A DNA stretch of 22,092 bases, taken from NCBI GenBank assembly GCA_964538565.1, contig CAZIGW010000162.1:1-22092 (forward strand), given 5' to 3'. The notes under the pieces were generated by a model. The model made no database searches and was not told the origin of the DNA. It saw nothing but the letters and a program-made list of their open reading frames with translations. The translations under genes and the position numbers were made by a program. The stretch is from CAYVBN01 sp964538565 (GTDB lineage: Bacteria; Pseudomonadota; Alphaproteobacteria; Rhizobiales; Xanthobacteraceae). Each line of letters starts with the position of its first letter. Position 1 is the first letter of the stretch. Shown here piece after piece: positions 1-7,056 of this stretch.

Positions 1-1
1 C

Positions 2-88
2 GCGCGCGGCAAGCCGCCGCGCGCGTTCACGGGCGACAACGCGTTCCGTCACGCAAATCTGATGCGGAGCAGGGTCGAAATCTGCTAG
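2..88 (+). CDS. Possible 3' end of an upstream gene (partial)
   Basis: This frame is open from the window edge to a TAG at 86-88 and gives 28 residues ending in RSRVEIC. By my count 24 of 28 codons end in G or C, as expected for real coding sequence in this genome; the other two forward frames look less codon-like. The stop lies 32 bases before the cytochrome b start, so the gene could belong to the same operon. I do not recognise the sequence. A non-coding leader is the alternative. Confidence 0.35.
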   Translation, partial: ARGKPPRAFTGDNAFRHANLMRSRVEIC

Positions 89-120
89 CCGATTCCCATT
101 GTCAGGGGCGAGAGGTCGCC

Positions 121-753
121 ATGAGCACGACGGTCGACATCCGCGAACCGGCGCAGGCCGCGTCCGAGCGCAAGGCCATCCACCCGCTGTGGGTGCGCCT
201 GACGCATTGGATCAACGCGCTCGCCGTCATCGTGATGATCGGCTCGGGCTGGCAGATCTACGATGCCTCGCCGCTGTTCCCGTTCGTGTTCCCGCCGGAG
301 ATCACCATCGGCGGGTGGCTCGCCGGCGCGCTGCTCTGGCATTTCGCCGCCATGTGGCTCCTGGTCGCCAACGGGCTCGTGTACATCGGGCTCGGCATCG
401 CAACCGGGCGCTTTCGTCGCATGCTGCTGCCGATCCGGCCCGCGCAGATCCTCGCCGATCTCGCGGCCGCGCTGCGCCTGCGGCTCAGGCACGACGATCT
501 CACGGTCTACAACGCGCTGCAGCGCCTGTTCTATCTCGGTGTCATCCTGGCCGGCATCGTCGTCGTCGCCTCCGGCCTCTCGATCTGGAAGCCGGTGCAG
601 TTTCCCCGGCTGGTCGCGCTGTTCGGCGGCTACGACACCGCGCGCTACGTGCATTTCTACGCCATGGCGACCATCGCCGGCTTCACCGTCATCCACGTTC
701 TGATGGCCCTGCTCGTGCCAAAGAGCCTGCGCGCGATGATCCGCGGCGACTGA
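121..753 (+). CDS. Cytochrome b561-type membrane subunit (cytochrome b/b6 domain protein)
   Basis: This is a 210-residue integral membrane protein of the di-haem cytochrome b type related to the thiosulfate reductase and Ni/Fe-hydrogenase b subunits. Hydrophobic segments lie near residues 27-45, 64-94, 136-156 and 178-199. Histidines H29 (in RLTHWIN), H74 (LLWHF), H178 and H192 (HFYAMATIAGFTVIH) sit in these helices and are the likely haem ligands. The ATG at 121 follows a GAGAGG ribosome binding site. Only 10 bases separate its stop from the next gene, an exported molybdopterin protein, so the two are almost certainly co-transcribed. The inferred role is electron exchange between the quinone pool and that enzyme. 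The family call is firm; the direction of electron flow and the substrate are unknown. Confidence 0.9.
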   Translation: MSTTVDIREPAQAASERKAIHPLWVRLTHWINALAVIVMIGSGWQIYDASPLFPFVFPPEITIGGWLAGALLWHFAAMWLLVANGLVYIGLGIATGRFRRMLLPIRPAQILADLAAALRLRLRHDDLTVYNALQRLFYLGVILAGIVVVASGLSIWKPVQFPRLVALFGGYDTARYVHFYAMATIAGFTVIHVLMALLVPKSLRAMIRGD

Positions 754-763
754 GGAGACGATC

Positions 764-1537
764 ATGCCCAAGCGAAAGCCCGTTGCCGGGGTCGATCCCG
801 AGCTGCTCGCCAGGGACGCCGCGAAACTCATGCCCGACCAGAGCCGGCGCGCCTTCCTGCGCGGCGGCGCGAGCCTCGGCGCGCTTGCGCTGCTTACCGG
901 CTGCGACATCGTCGACGAGGATTCCGCCGAGAACGCGCTGCGCATCGTCTCGCGCTTCAACGACCGCGTGCAGGCCTGGCTGTTCGATCCGGACACGCTC
1001 GCGCCCACCTATCCGGAAAGCGCGATCACCCGGCCCTTCCGGTTCAACGCCTTCTACGACGAGGAGGACGCGCCCGAGGTCGACGGCAAGAGCTACAAGC
1101 TTGAGATCGCCGGCCTCGCCGACAACAAGGAGCCGTGGACGCTCGATCGGCTCTATGCGCTGCCGGAGGTGACGCAGATCACCCGCCTCATCTGCGTCGA
1201 GGGCTGGAGCGAAATCGGCAAATGGAGCGGCGTGCCGCTGCGCGATTTCCTCCAGCGCATCGGGGCGGATCTGACCGCCCGGTACGTCTATTTCATCTGC
1301 GCGGACGGCTATTCCAACACGATCGACATGCCGACCGCGCTGCATCCGCAGACGCAGATCACGCTCCGCTTCGCGGACGAGATCCTGCCGCGCAAGTTCG
1401 GCTATCCGTTGCGCATCCGCATGCCGACCAAGCTCGGGTTCAAGAACCCCAAGCACGTCACCGCGCTCGTCGTCACCAACGAGGACCGTGGCGGCTATTG
1501 GGAGGACCGCGGCTACAACTGGTTCAGCGGCGTCTGA
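764..1537 (+). CDS. MsrP/YedY-like molybdopterin oxidoreductase, Tat-exported lipoprotein
   Basis: This 257-residue protein belongs to the sulfite oxidase (SUOX) fold family. The segment LICVEGWSEIGKW, with C144, matches the molybdenum-ligating cysteine region of MsrP/YedY (C-V-E-x-W) rather than the C-x-G-N-R form of sulfite oxidases. The N-terminus has a twin-arginine motif, S27-R28-R29-A-F-L-R, followed by a hydrophobic stretch and a lipobox LLTGC with C47, so it is predicted to be a Tat-exported lipoprotein. Asp follows the lipidated Cys, which in E. coli is an inner-membrane retention signal. There is no C-terminal Ig-like dimerisation domain, in contrast to SorA. The ATG follows GAGGAG just after the upstream stop. 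Family members reduce methionine sulfoxide or other oxides; the substrate here is unproven. The usual MsrQ partner is replaced by a b561-type cytochrome. Confidence 0.88.
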   Translation: MPKRKPVAGVDPELLARDAAKLMPDQSRRAFLRGGASLGALALLTGCDIVDEDSAENALRIVSRFNDRVQAWLFDPDTLAPTYPESAITRPFRFNAFYDEEDAPEVDGKSYKLEIAGLADNKEPWTLDRLYALPEVTQITRLICVEGWSEIGKWSGVPLRDFLQRIGADLTARYVYFICADGYSNTIDMPTALHPQTQITLRFADEILPRKFGYPLRIRMPTKLGFKNPKHVTALVVTNEDRGGYWEDRGYNWFSGV

Positions 1538-1671
1538 TCGTCGGGGAGCAGCGCCCGCATCCGGCCATCCGGCTCGCCGACAGCCGGCGTCACGGCCGCG
1601 GATGCTTGCCAAGCGCCCCGCCGCCCTTTAGCAATCCGCGCCGTTGACAGCGAACACGGCGAGGCGTCCCC

Positions 1672-2787
1672 ATGGCCACCTACAAGCTCCTCCTGCTCCC
1701 CGGCGACGGCATCGGTCCCGAGGTGATGGCGGAGGTGAAACGCCTCATCGGCTGGATGAACGAGCGTGGAATCGCCCGGTTCGAGACCGAGGAGGGGCTG
1801 GTCGGGGGCGCCTGTTACGACGCCCACAAGGTCTCGATCACCGACGAGACGATGGCCAAGGCGCATGCGGCGGACGCGGTGATCTTCGGGGCCGTGGGCG
1901 GCCCGAAGTGGGACAGCGTGCCCTACGACGTGCGGCCGGAAGCGGGCCTGCTGCGGCTGCGCAAGGAGCTCGGCCTGTTCGCCAACCTGCGCCCCGCGGT
2001 GTGCTATCCGGCGCTCGCCGACGCCTCCAGCCTCAAGCGCGACGTGGTCGAGGGGCTCGACATCATGATCGTGCGCGAGCTCACCGGCGGCGTCTATTTC
2101 GGCGAGCCGAAGACCATTACCGACCTCGGCAACGGGCAGAAGCGAGCGATCGACACGCAGGTCTATGACACATACGAGATCGAGCGCATCGCCCGCGTCG
2201 CCTTCGAGCTCGCCCGCAAGCGCCGCAACAAGGTGACCTCCTCGGAGAAGCGCAACGTGATGAAGACCGGCGTGCTCTGGCACGAGGTCGTCAACCAGGT
2301 GCATCAGCGCGAATACAAGGACGTGCAGCTCGAGCACCAGCTCGCCGACGCCTGCGGCATGCAGCTCGTGCGCTGGCCCAAGCAGTTCGACGTCATCGTG
2401 TGCGACAACCTGTTCGGCGACATGCTCTCCGACGTCGCCTCCATGCTCACCGGTTCGCTCGGGATGCTGCCGTCGGCCTCGCTCGGCGAGGTCGACGCCA
2501 AGACCAAGCGGCGCAAGTCGATGTACGAGCCGGTGCACGGCTCGGCGCCGGACATCGCCGGCAAGGGCGCGGCCAATCCGATCGCCATGATCGCCTCGTT
2601 CGGCATGGCGCTGCGTTATTCGCTCGGAATGACCAAGGAAGCCGACCTGATCGACCAGGCGATCGCCGCGGCGCTCGCCAGGGGCCTGCGCACCGCCGAC
2701 ATCGCTTCGCCCGGCACCACCAAGGTCGGAACGCAGCAGATGGGCGACGCGGTGCTCAAGGAGCTGGAGCGTCTCGCCGCGGCCTGA
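1672..2787 (+). CDS. leuB: 3-isopropylmalate dehydrogenase
   Basis: LeuB oxidatively decarboxylates (2R,3S)-3-isopropylmalate to 2-oxoisocaproate with NAD+, the third step committed to leucine. The protein has 371 residues, the normal length. It opens with LLLPGDGIGPEV, carries the substrate-binding arginines around LRLRKELGLFANLRP, the YFGEPK and DTYEIERIAR segments, the metal-binding DNLFGDMLSD, and the NAD-binding EPVHGSAPDIAGKGAANP. The ATG follows a GAGG ribosome binding site about seven bases upstream. It is not in an operon with leuC or leuD, which lie about 9-11 kb away on the other strand. The cytosolic enzyme is dimeric in the family. Confidence 0.98.
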   Translation: MATYKLLLLPGDGIGPEVMAEVKRLIGWMNERGIARFETEEGLVGGACYDAHKVSITDETMAKAHAADAVIFGAVGGPKWDSVPYDVRPEAGLLRLRKELGLFANLRPAVCYPALADASSLKRDVVEGLDIMIVRELTGGVYFGEPKTITDLGNGQKRAIDTQVYDTYEIERIARVAFELARKRRNKVTSSEKRNVMKTGVLWHEVVNQVHQREYKDVQLEHQLADACGMQLVRWPKQFDVIVCDNLFGDMLSDVASMLTGSLGMLPSASLGEVDAKTKRRKSMYEPVHGSAPDIAGKGAANPIAMIASFGMALRYSLGMTKEADLIDQAIAAALARGLRTADIASPGTTKVGTQQMGDAVLKELERLAAA

Positions 2788-2799
2788 GGCAACGCTTCA

Positions 2800-2832
2800 C
2801 GCCCGGCGCGGGCGCACCGGTCGGGTTTTCTT
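2800..2832 (+). terminator. Weak candidate terminator after leuB
   Basis: A six-base-pair hairpin, CGCCCG-gcg-CGGGCG at 2800-2814, starts 12 bases after the leuB stop, and a short TTTTCTT tract follows at 2826-2832. The gap between stem and T-tract is longer than in a canonical intrinsic terminator, so this is only a candidate. The next gene is convergent, which makes a terminator here expected. Confidence 0.3.
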
Positions 2833-2887
2833 CACAGGACGCGCCGAGGGGCTCCACCGATCCGGCCGCCCCGAGCGGGCGCCGGAA

Positions 2888-3202
2888 TTACCGCCAGTAA
2901 CCCGGAATGTCCCACGGGTCCGGCAGCGGCTGGCGCGTCCAGGTCCAGATCGTGTTTTCGACCGGCAGCGGCTGGTAACGCGGCGGGAAGGCGTAGGCCG
3001 CGGAGGGCTGGCTGCCCGGCAGGACCTCGGTGCCCGGATCGAGGAACGAGCGCCGCCGGATCACGATCTGCGGGCGGCTGGCGACCACGACCGTGCGCGC
3101 CGAGCGCGCCGTTGCGCTCTTCTTCTTGGCCGCCTCGGCCGGGACGGCGGCAAACGCGACCGCCAGCGTCGCGGCGGCAACGGCAACCCATGTGGCTTTC
3201 AT
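2888..3202 (-). CDS. Small secreted protein of unknown function
   Basis: This is a 104-residue protein with an N-terminal Sec signal peptide: MK, a hydrophobic Ala/Val-rich core (residues 3-20) and a likely cleavage site after AEA. The mature part starts with a basic KKKSATARSAR stretch and ends in a Pro- and Trp-rich tail, PLPDPWDIPGYWR. The ATG at 3202 has a GCGAGG ribosome binding site; a longer open frame upstream lacks such support and would bury the signal peptide. It contains no cysteine, so disulfides are excluded. It is convergent with leuB and divergent from sorA. Small proteins of this kind are common in Hyphomicrobiales, but I know of no assigned function. Confidence 0.75.
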   Translation of the reverse strand: MKATWVAVAAATLAVAFAAVPAEAAKKKSATARSARTVVVASRPQIVIRRRSFLDPGTEVLPGSQPSAAYAFPPRYQPLPVENTIWTWTRQPLPDPWDIPGYWR

Positions 3203-3440
3203 CGGGGTCCTCGCCAGGATTCTTTCTCGTTCGGCAGTGTACCTGCCGGACGCGTCGGGCGACAAGCGCTCAAGCCTCTCACGCTGCGGTGAAGGGTCCG
3301 TTACGGGCGGCGTGGCGATTTGCGGCAACACCCGTGGTGTTTTCGCCGATCCGCGACCGATTCCGGGGATGGCGTACGCGGCGTCACGGAGACGTGGTAG
3401 AATAATTTTCTCGCCCGGAGAACGAGACCAGGAGGAAACG

Positions 3441-4670
3441 ATGATCACGCGACGTCGATTGCTGGAAAGTGCGGGAGCGGGCGCTGCCCTTGCGGGCGCC
3501 GGCCTGGCGGCGCCGGGCGTGCTGCGGGCCGCGGGCCTCGATCTGCCGCAGGCCTTGCCCGAAGGGGTGCGCCGGAACGCGACGCTGGAATCGCTGCCCG
3601 GCAAGAAACCCCTGATCAAGCTCAGCTACCGGCCGCCGAACTACGAGACACCGATCGAGTATTTTCGCACCGCCATCACGCCGAACGACGCGTTCTTCGT
3701 GCGCTACCACCTCTCCGACATTCCGGAGGTCGACGGCAAGACCTGGAAGCTCGCGGTCGGCGGCGAAGCCGCGAACGGCCAGATCGAGCTGACGCTCGAT
3801 GACCTCAAGGCCCTGCCGGCCTCGGAAATCGTCGCCGTCAACCAGTGCTCCGGCAACCGGCGCGGACTGTTCCAGCCGCATGTGCCCGGCGTCGAGTGGG
3901 GCTACGGGGCGATGGGCTGCGCCCGCTGGAAGGGTGCGCGCCTCAAGGACATCCTCGACAAGGTCGGGCTGAAGAAGGAGGCGGTCGAGATCGTGCTCGA
4001 GGGCGCCGACGGCCCTGCGGTCGACAAGACGCCCGATTTCATCAAGAGCCTGCCGGTCTGGAAGGCGATGGAGGAGTCCACCCTCGTCGCCTACGAGATG
4101 AACGGCCAGCCGCTGCCGCATTTCAACGGCTTCCCGGCCCGCATCATCGTGCCCGGCTGGACCGGCACCTACTGGATGAAGCACGTGACGGCGGCGAAAG
4201 CCGTCTCGAAGCCGTGGAGCGGCTTCTGGATGAACCCGGCCTACCGCATTCCGGTCGGCAAGTTCCCGGTCGTGGCGCATTTCGACTCCCAGGAAAACGC
4301 CACCACGACGCCGATCACCGAGATGGTGGTCAATTCGCTCATCACGAGCCCGGCGAACGGCACGCGCATCAAGCCGGGCGCAGGGCTGACCGTCGGCGGC
4401 GTCGCCTGGGACGCGGGCTATGGCATCAGCTCGGTCGAGATCTCGACCGACGGCGGCAAGAGCTGGAGCCAGGCGGCGCTCGGTCCCGATCTCGGCCGTT
4501 TCGCGTTCCGCACCTTCACCTACACGTTCTCGCTGCAGGGACGCGGCAAGCACACCGTCATGGCGCGCGCCAGCAACAAGGTCGGCCAGACGCAGACCAC
4601 CGCGTTGATCCACAATCCGGCCGGCTACCATCACAACGTGATCCACAGCATCACGCTCGATGCGGCCTGA
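3441..4670 (+). CDS. sorA: Sulfite dehydrogenase, molybdopterin subunit (SorA)
   Basis: SorA oxidises sulfite to sulfate in the periplasm at a molybdenum centre and passes electrons to the SorB cytochrome c. The start at 3441 is fixed by a near-perfect AGGAGGAAACG ribosome binding site, giving 409 residues; a much longer open frame upstream is not needed. The Tat signal is T3-R4-R5-R6-L7-L8 with a hydrophobic stretch and possible cleavage near LRAAG. The molybdenum-ligating C136 lies in VNQCSGNRRG, the classic sulfite oxidase motif. The last ~110 residues form the Mo-co dimerisation (Ig-like) domain, including SSVEISTDGGKSWS. SoxC is a related alternative, but the small mono-haem partner immediately downstream favours SorAB over SoxCD. 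Confidence 0.92.
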   Translation: MITRRRLLESAGAGAALAGAGLAAPGVLRAAGLDLPQALPEGVRRNATLESLPGKKPLIKLSYRPPNYETPIEYFRTAITPNDAFFVRYHLSDIPEVDGKTWKLAVGGEAANGQIELTLDDLKALPASEIVAVNQCSGNRRGLFQPHVPGVEWGYGAMGCARWKGARLKDILDKVGLKKEAVEIVLEGADGPAVDKTPDFIKSLPVWKAMEESTLVAYEMNGQPLPHFNGFPARIIVPGWTGTYWMKHVTAAKAVSKPWSGFWMNPAYRIPVGKFPVVAHFDSQENATTTPITEMVVNSLITSPANGTRIKPGAGLTVGGVAWDAGYGISSVEISTDGGKSWSQAALGPDLGRFAFRTFTYTFSLQGRGKHTVMARASNKVGQTQTTALIHNPAGYHHNVIHSITLDAA

Positions 4671-4680
4671 GGAGAGCCCC

Positions 4681-4980
4681 ATGCGCCATATCGCCCTTTT
4701 TCTTTCCGCGTTGACGCTGTCGCTACCGGCTTTCGCTCTCGGCCAGGCGGCGGCCGAGGAAAAGCCGGTCGAGCTCAAGAAGGCGCTCGGCCTCGAGAAG
4801 GTGGAAGCGAACTGCGGTGCCTGCCACAGCCTCGACTACATCCTGATGAACTCGCCCTACCCCACCGCCGCGCTGTGGGACGCGGAGGTGGCCAAGATGA
4901 TCAAGGCCTATGGCGCGCCGATCGACGAGGCCGACGCCAAGGCGATCGCCGATTATCTGAAGAAGAACTACGGAAGCTGA
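4681..4980 (+). CDS. sorB: Sulfite dehydrogenase cytochrome c subunit (SorB)
   Basis: This 99-residue protein has a signal peptide (MRHIALFLSALTLSLPAFA, residues 1-19) and one haem c site, C45-G-A-C48-H49. The region after the haem site (SLDYILMNSPYP, then AEVAKMIKAYGAPID and a KAIADYLKKNYG end) matches the small mono-haem SorB type. It takes electrons from SorA and hands them on to a soluble cytochrome c or terminal oxidase. It starts 10 bases after the sorA stop with a GGAGAG ribosome binding site, so the two form one operon. Which methionine is the distal haem ligand cannot be settled by eye (candidates M56 and the Met in KMIKAYG). Confidence 0.92.
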   Translation: MRHIALFLSALTLSLPAFALGQAAAEEKPVELKKALGLEKVEANCGACHSLDYILMNSPYPTAALWDAEVAKMIKAYGAPIDEADAKAIADYLKKNYGS

Positions 4981-5042
4981 GCCGAACGCGATTGCGGCCG
5001 AAGCATTTGGGAAAAGCCTCGTTCCACGCGCGACAGAACCAG

Positions 5043-5067
5043 AACGGCGCCCGCGGCGGGCGCCGTT
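5043..5067. terminator. Bidirectional terminator between sorB and the convergent ACAD-like gene
   Basis: The arms AACGGCGCCCGC (5043-5054) and GCGGGCGCCGTT (5056-5067) form a perfect 12-base inverted repeat around a single base, so the real loop is a few bases with a stem of about ten pairs. A moderately T-rich stretch (TGCTGTTT) follows on the plus strand. It lies 62 bases after the sorB stop and 21 bases beyond the stop of the gene arriving on the other strand, and can serve both. Confidence 0.75.
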
Positions 5068-5088
5068 GCTGTTTGGGCAGCGATGCGA

Positions 5089-6231
5089 TCACGCCGCCGA
5101 GTCGATCTCGAGACCGAGCGCGAGGCGGCCGGACAATTCCCGCTGCACCGCGGGTGCGAGCGGATGGAAGCGCGCCGCCTGCACGTCGCGGAACAGCCGC
5201 TCGATCGGGCTCGTCCGCAGGTAGCACGCTCCGTGCGTGACTTCGAACACCCGGTCGAATGCGGCGAGGAGCCCGCGCACGACATTGCTGCGCCCGAGAA
5301 AGATGCGATTGGTGGTCGCCGGTCCGGGCTCACCCTCGGCGGCCGCCAGCATGTCGGCGAGCGCGACCCGCGCGGCCGCGAACTCGGTCTCCATCGCGCC
5401 GACCGCGTCGATGAGCTGCGGGCTCGCCGGCCGGCGGCGCGCAAGCGCGAGCGCCTCCGCACGCGCCGCGTCGGCGACGCCGAGATACGCCGAATAGATG
5501 AGCGGTATCGCGATCATCGAGACGAGATGGAACAGCGGATGCCACTTGCCGCGCGGGCGCTTGGCGCCGACCGCGGCGTCCGGCACGAAGAAGTCCTTGA
5601 TGCGCACGACGTGCGAGCCGGTCGCGCGCATGCCCATCGCGCGCCACGACGGCTCGATGGTCACTTCCCTGGCGGCGAGCGGCACCATGAAATGCAGCAC
5701 GGTCGGCCCGGCCTGCGGGTCGTCGTAGACCGCGCTCGTATTGAGCAGGTCGCCGGCCGGCACACCGCTCGCGAACGCCTTGACCGCGTCGATCAGGAAT
5801 CCGCCTTCGACCCGCCGGGCGGTGCCGGAACTGTCGAGCCAGTCGGTGCCGCCGCTGGATATCAGCACCAGCTGCTCGGCGGCGACGCGCCTGAGCAGGG
5901 CATCGACCGGCGCCTTCTGCTTGCGCCAGCGCCAGGCGATCAGGGCAAGGACATGCGTGTGCATCGCATAGGCGAGGCCCGTGGCGCTGCAAGCGGAGGC
6001 GATCGTGCGCAGGAGCTGCGAAAGCTCGGCCATCTGCAGTCCGTCGCCGCCGAATTCGGCGGGAACCGCCGCCGACATCAGGCGGATCTCCTTGAGCGCG
6101 GCGTAGTTCTCGGCCGCGAAGGTATCATGCGCGTCGTATTCGGCCGCGCGCGCGGCGAACTGCGGCAGCAGCGGCTTGATCCGTTCGAACGGATCGGCGG
6201 TGTGTCGGACAACGGCGCCGGAGACGGTCAT
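5089..6231 (-). CDS. Acyl-CoA dehydrogenase-family flavoprotein
   Basis: This 380-residue protein has the ACAD fold order: a helical N-domain (VPAEFGGDGLQMAELSQLLRTIA), a middle beta-domain (SSGGTDWLDSSGTARRVEGG, then GMRATGSHVVRIKDFFVP) and a C-terminal four-helix domain. The usual catalytic-base segment (YEGT) is not visible. The end reads SPIERLFRDVQAARFHPLA, closer to the R-D-x(n)-H-P pattern of the DszC/SfnC-like flavin monooxygenase branch of the family. A monooxygenase or other non-dehydrogenase role is therefore possible. The ATG at 6231 has an AAGGAG ribosome binding site. It is divergent from an HxlR-type regulator, which probably controls it. The substrate is unknown. Confidence 0.85.
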   Translation of the reverse strand: MTVSGAVVRHTADPFERIKPLLPQFAARAAEYDAHDTFAAENYAALKEIRLMSAAVPAEFGGDGLQMAELSQLLRTIASACSATGLAYAMHTHVLALIAWRWRKQKAPVDALLRRVAAEQLVLISSGGTDWLDSSGTARRVEGGFLIDAVKAFASGVPAGDLLNTSAVYDDPQAGPTVLHFMVPLAAREVTIEPSWRAMGMRATGSHVVRIKDFFVPDAAVGAKRPRGKWHPLFHLVSMIAIPLIYSAYLGVADAARAEALALARRRPASPQLIDAVGAMETEFAAARVALADMLAAAEGEPGPATTNRIFLGRSNVVRGLLAAFDRVFEVTHGACYLRTSPIERLFRDVQAARFHPLAPAVQRELSGRLALGLEIDSAA

Positions 6232-6349
6232 GGGGATTCTCCTTCTCTGAGCACATGCGGCTCATGAAGAAGAATGCCCGCCGGACGAACAAGTCTGTTT
6301 TCTGAACCGGCTCTTGGCAGGCGGCTCGGCCGCATGGTTTGATCGCCGC

Positions 6350-7054
6350 ATGGCCAGCGGATACGGACAGTTCTGCCCGGTCGCCAAGGGCGCCGAGATC
6401 TTCGCCAACCGGTGGACGCCGCTCGTGCTGCGCGAGCTGATGTCGGGCGAGCGCAGCTTCAACGACATTCATCGCGGCGTGCCGCTGATGTCGCGCGCGC
6501 TCCTCGCCGAGCGGCTGCGCCAGCTCGAGAACGACGGCATCATCGCCAAGGTGAGCCGCCGCGACGGTTCCGGCCACGAGTACTGCCTGACCGACGCGGG
6601 TGATGCGCTGCGGCCGGTGGTCGAGGCTCTCGGCCGCTGGGGCCTCCAGTTCGGCCGCACCCGTCTCCACCGCGAGGAGAGCGATCCGACCGTCCTGCTG
6701 TGGGGGCTGCGGCGGCGCGTCGATCGGTCGGCGCTGCCGCCGCGACGCGTGGTGGTGCGCTTCGCGCTCTCGGGAGTCCCCGGCAGCCGGACGGGACTGC
6801 GTTCCTACTGGCTGGTGCTCGAACGCGGCAGCATCGACGTCTGCTCCAAGGATCCGGGATTTCCCGTCGACGTCACGATCACGGCCGAGATCACCGCGCT
6901 GGTGCACGTCTATCTCGGCTATGCGAGCTGGCGCGAGGCGACGAGGCACGGCCTGAGCGTCGAGGGCTCGCGCGAGGCGGTCCGCCGCGTCGCGGGCTGG
7001 CTGCGGCTCGACCGTCAGGTCGGCCGCGATCTGCCGATCGTGCCGCCCGCCTGA
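6350..7054 (+). CDS. HxlR-family transcriptional regulator with C-terminal SCP2-like domain
   Basis: This is a 234-residue regulator. Residues 9-105 form the HxlR winged-helix domain, starting with the conserved Cys in FCPVAKGAEIFANRW and continuing through LRELMSGERSFNDIHRGVP, ALLAERLRQLENDGII and the wing EYCLTDAGDALRPVVEAL. HxlR regulators use the N-terminal Cys to sense electrophiles or redox stress in several studied cases. The remaining ~120 residues resemble the SCP2-like lipid or acyl-binding extension found in some HxlR proteins, which could bind an acyl or sterol-like effector. I chose the ATG at 6350 over an in-frame TTG at 6314; neither has a clear ribosome binding site. It is divergent from the ACAD-like gene across about 118 bases, so that gene is its likely target. 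Confidence 0.85.
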   Translation: MASGYGQFCPVAKGAEIFANRWTPLVLRELMSGERSFNDIHRGVPLMSRALLAERLRQLENDGIIAKVSRRDGSGHEYCLTDAGDALRPVVEALGRWGLQFGRTRLHREESDPTVLLWGLRRRVDRSALPPRRVVVRFALSGVPGSRTGLRSYWLVLERGSIDVCSKDPGFPVDVTITAEITALVHVYLGYASWREATRHGLSVEGSREAVRRVAGWLRLDRQVGRDLPIVPPA

Positions 7055-7056
7055 GC

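Noticed and set aside
1643..1648. Perfect TTGACA box before leuB
   Set aside because: It lies only 24 bases before the ATG, and no -10-like sequence follows at the right spacing, so it cannot serve as a normal -35 for leuB.
3030..3440. In-frame N-terminal extension of SorA
   Set aside because: A near-perfect ribosome binding site and a Tat signal place the start at 3441; the extension overlaps the divergent small secreted gene.
5083..6267. Long plus-strand reading frame opposite the ACAD-like gene
   Set aside because: It mirrors a gene with clear family motifs, has Arg/Gly/Asp-rich low-information sequence and no ribosome binding site. Such antisense frames are expected in GC-rich DNA and occur opposite most genes in this window.
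6288..6299. AACA-N4-TGTT inverted repeat in the HxlR/ACAD-like divergent region
   Set aside because: The arms are four bases only and the match does not extend outwards or inwards; this is common by chance, although an operator is expected in this gap.
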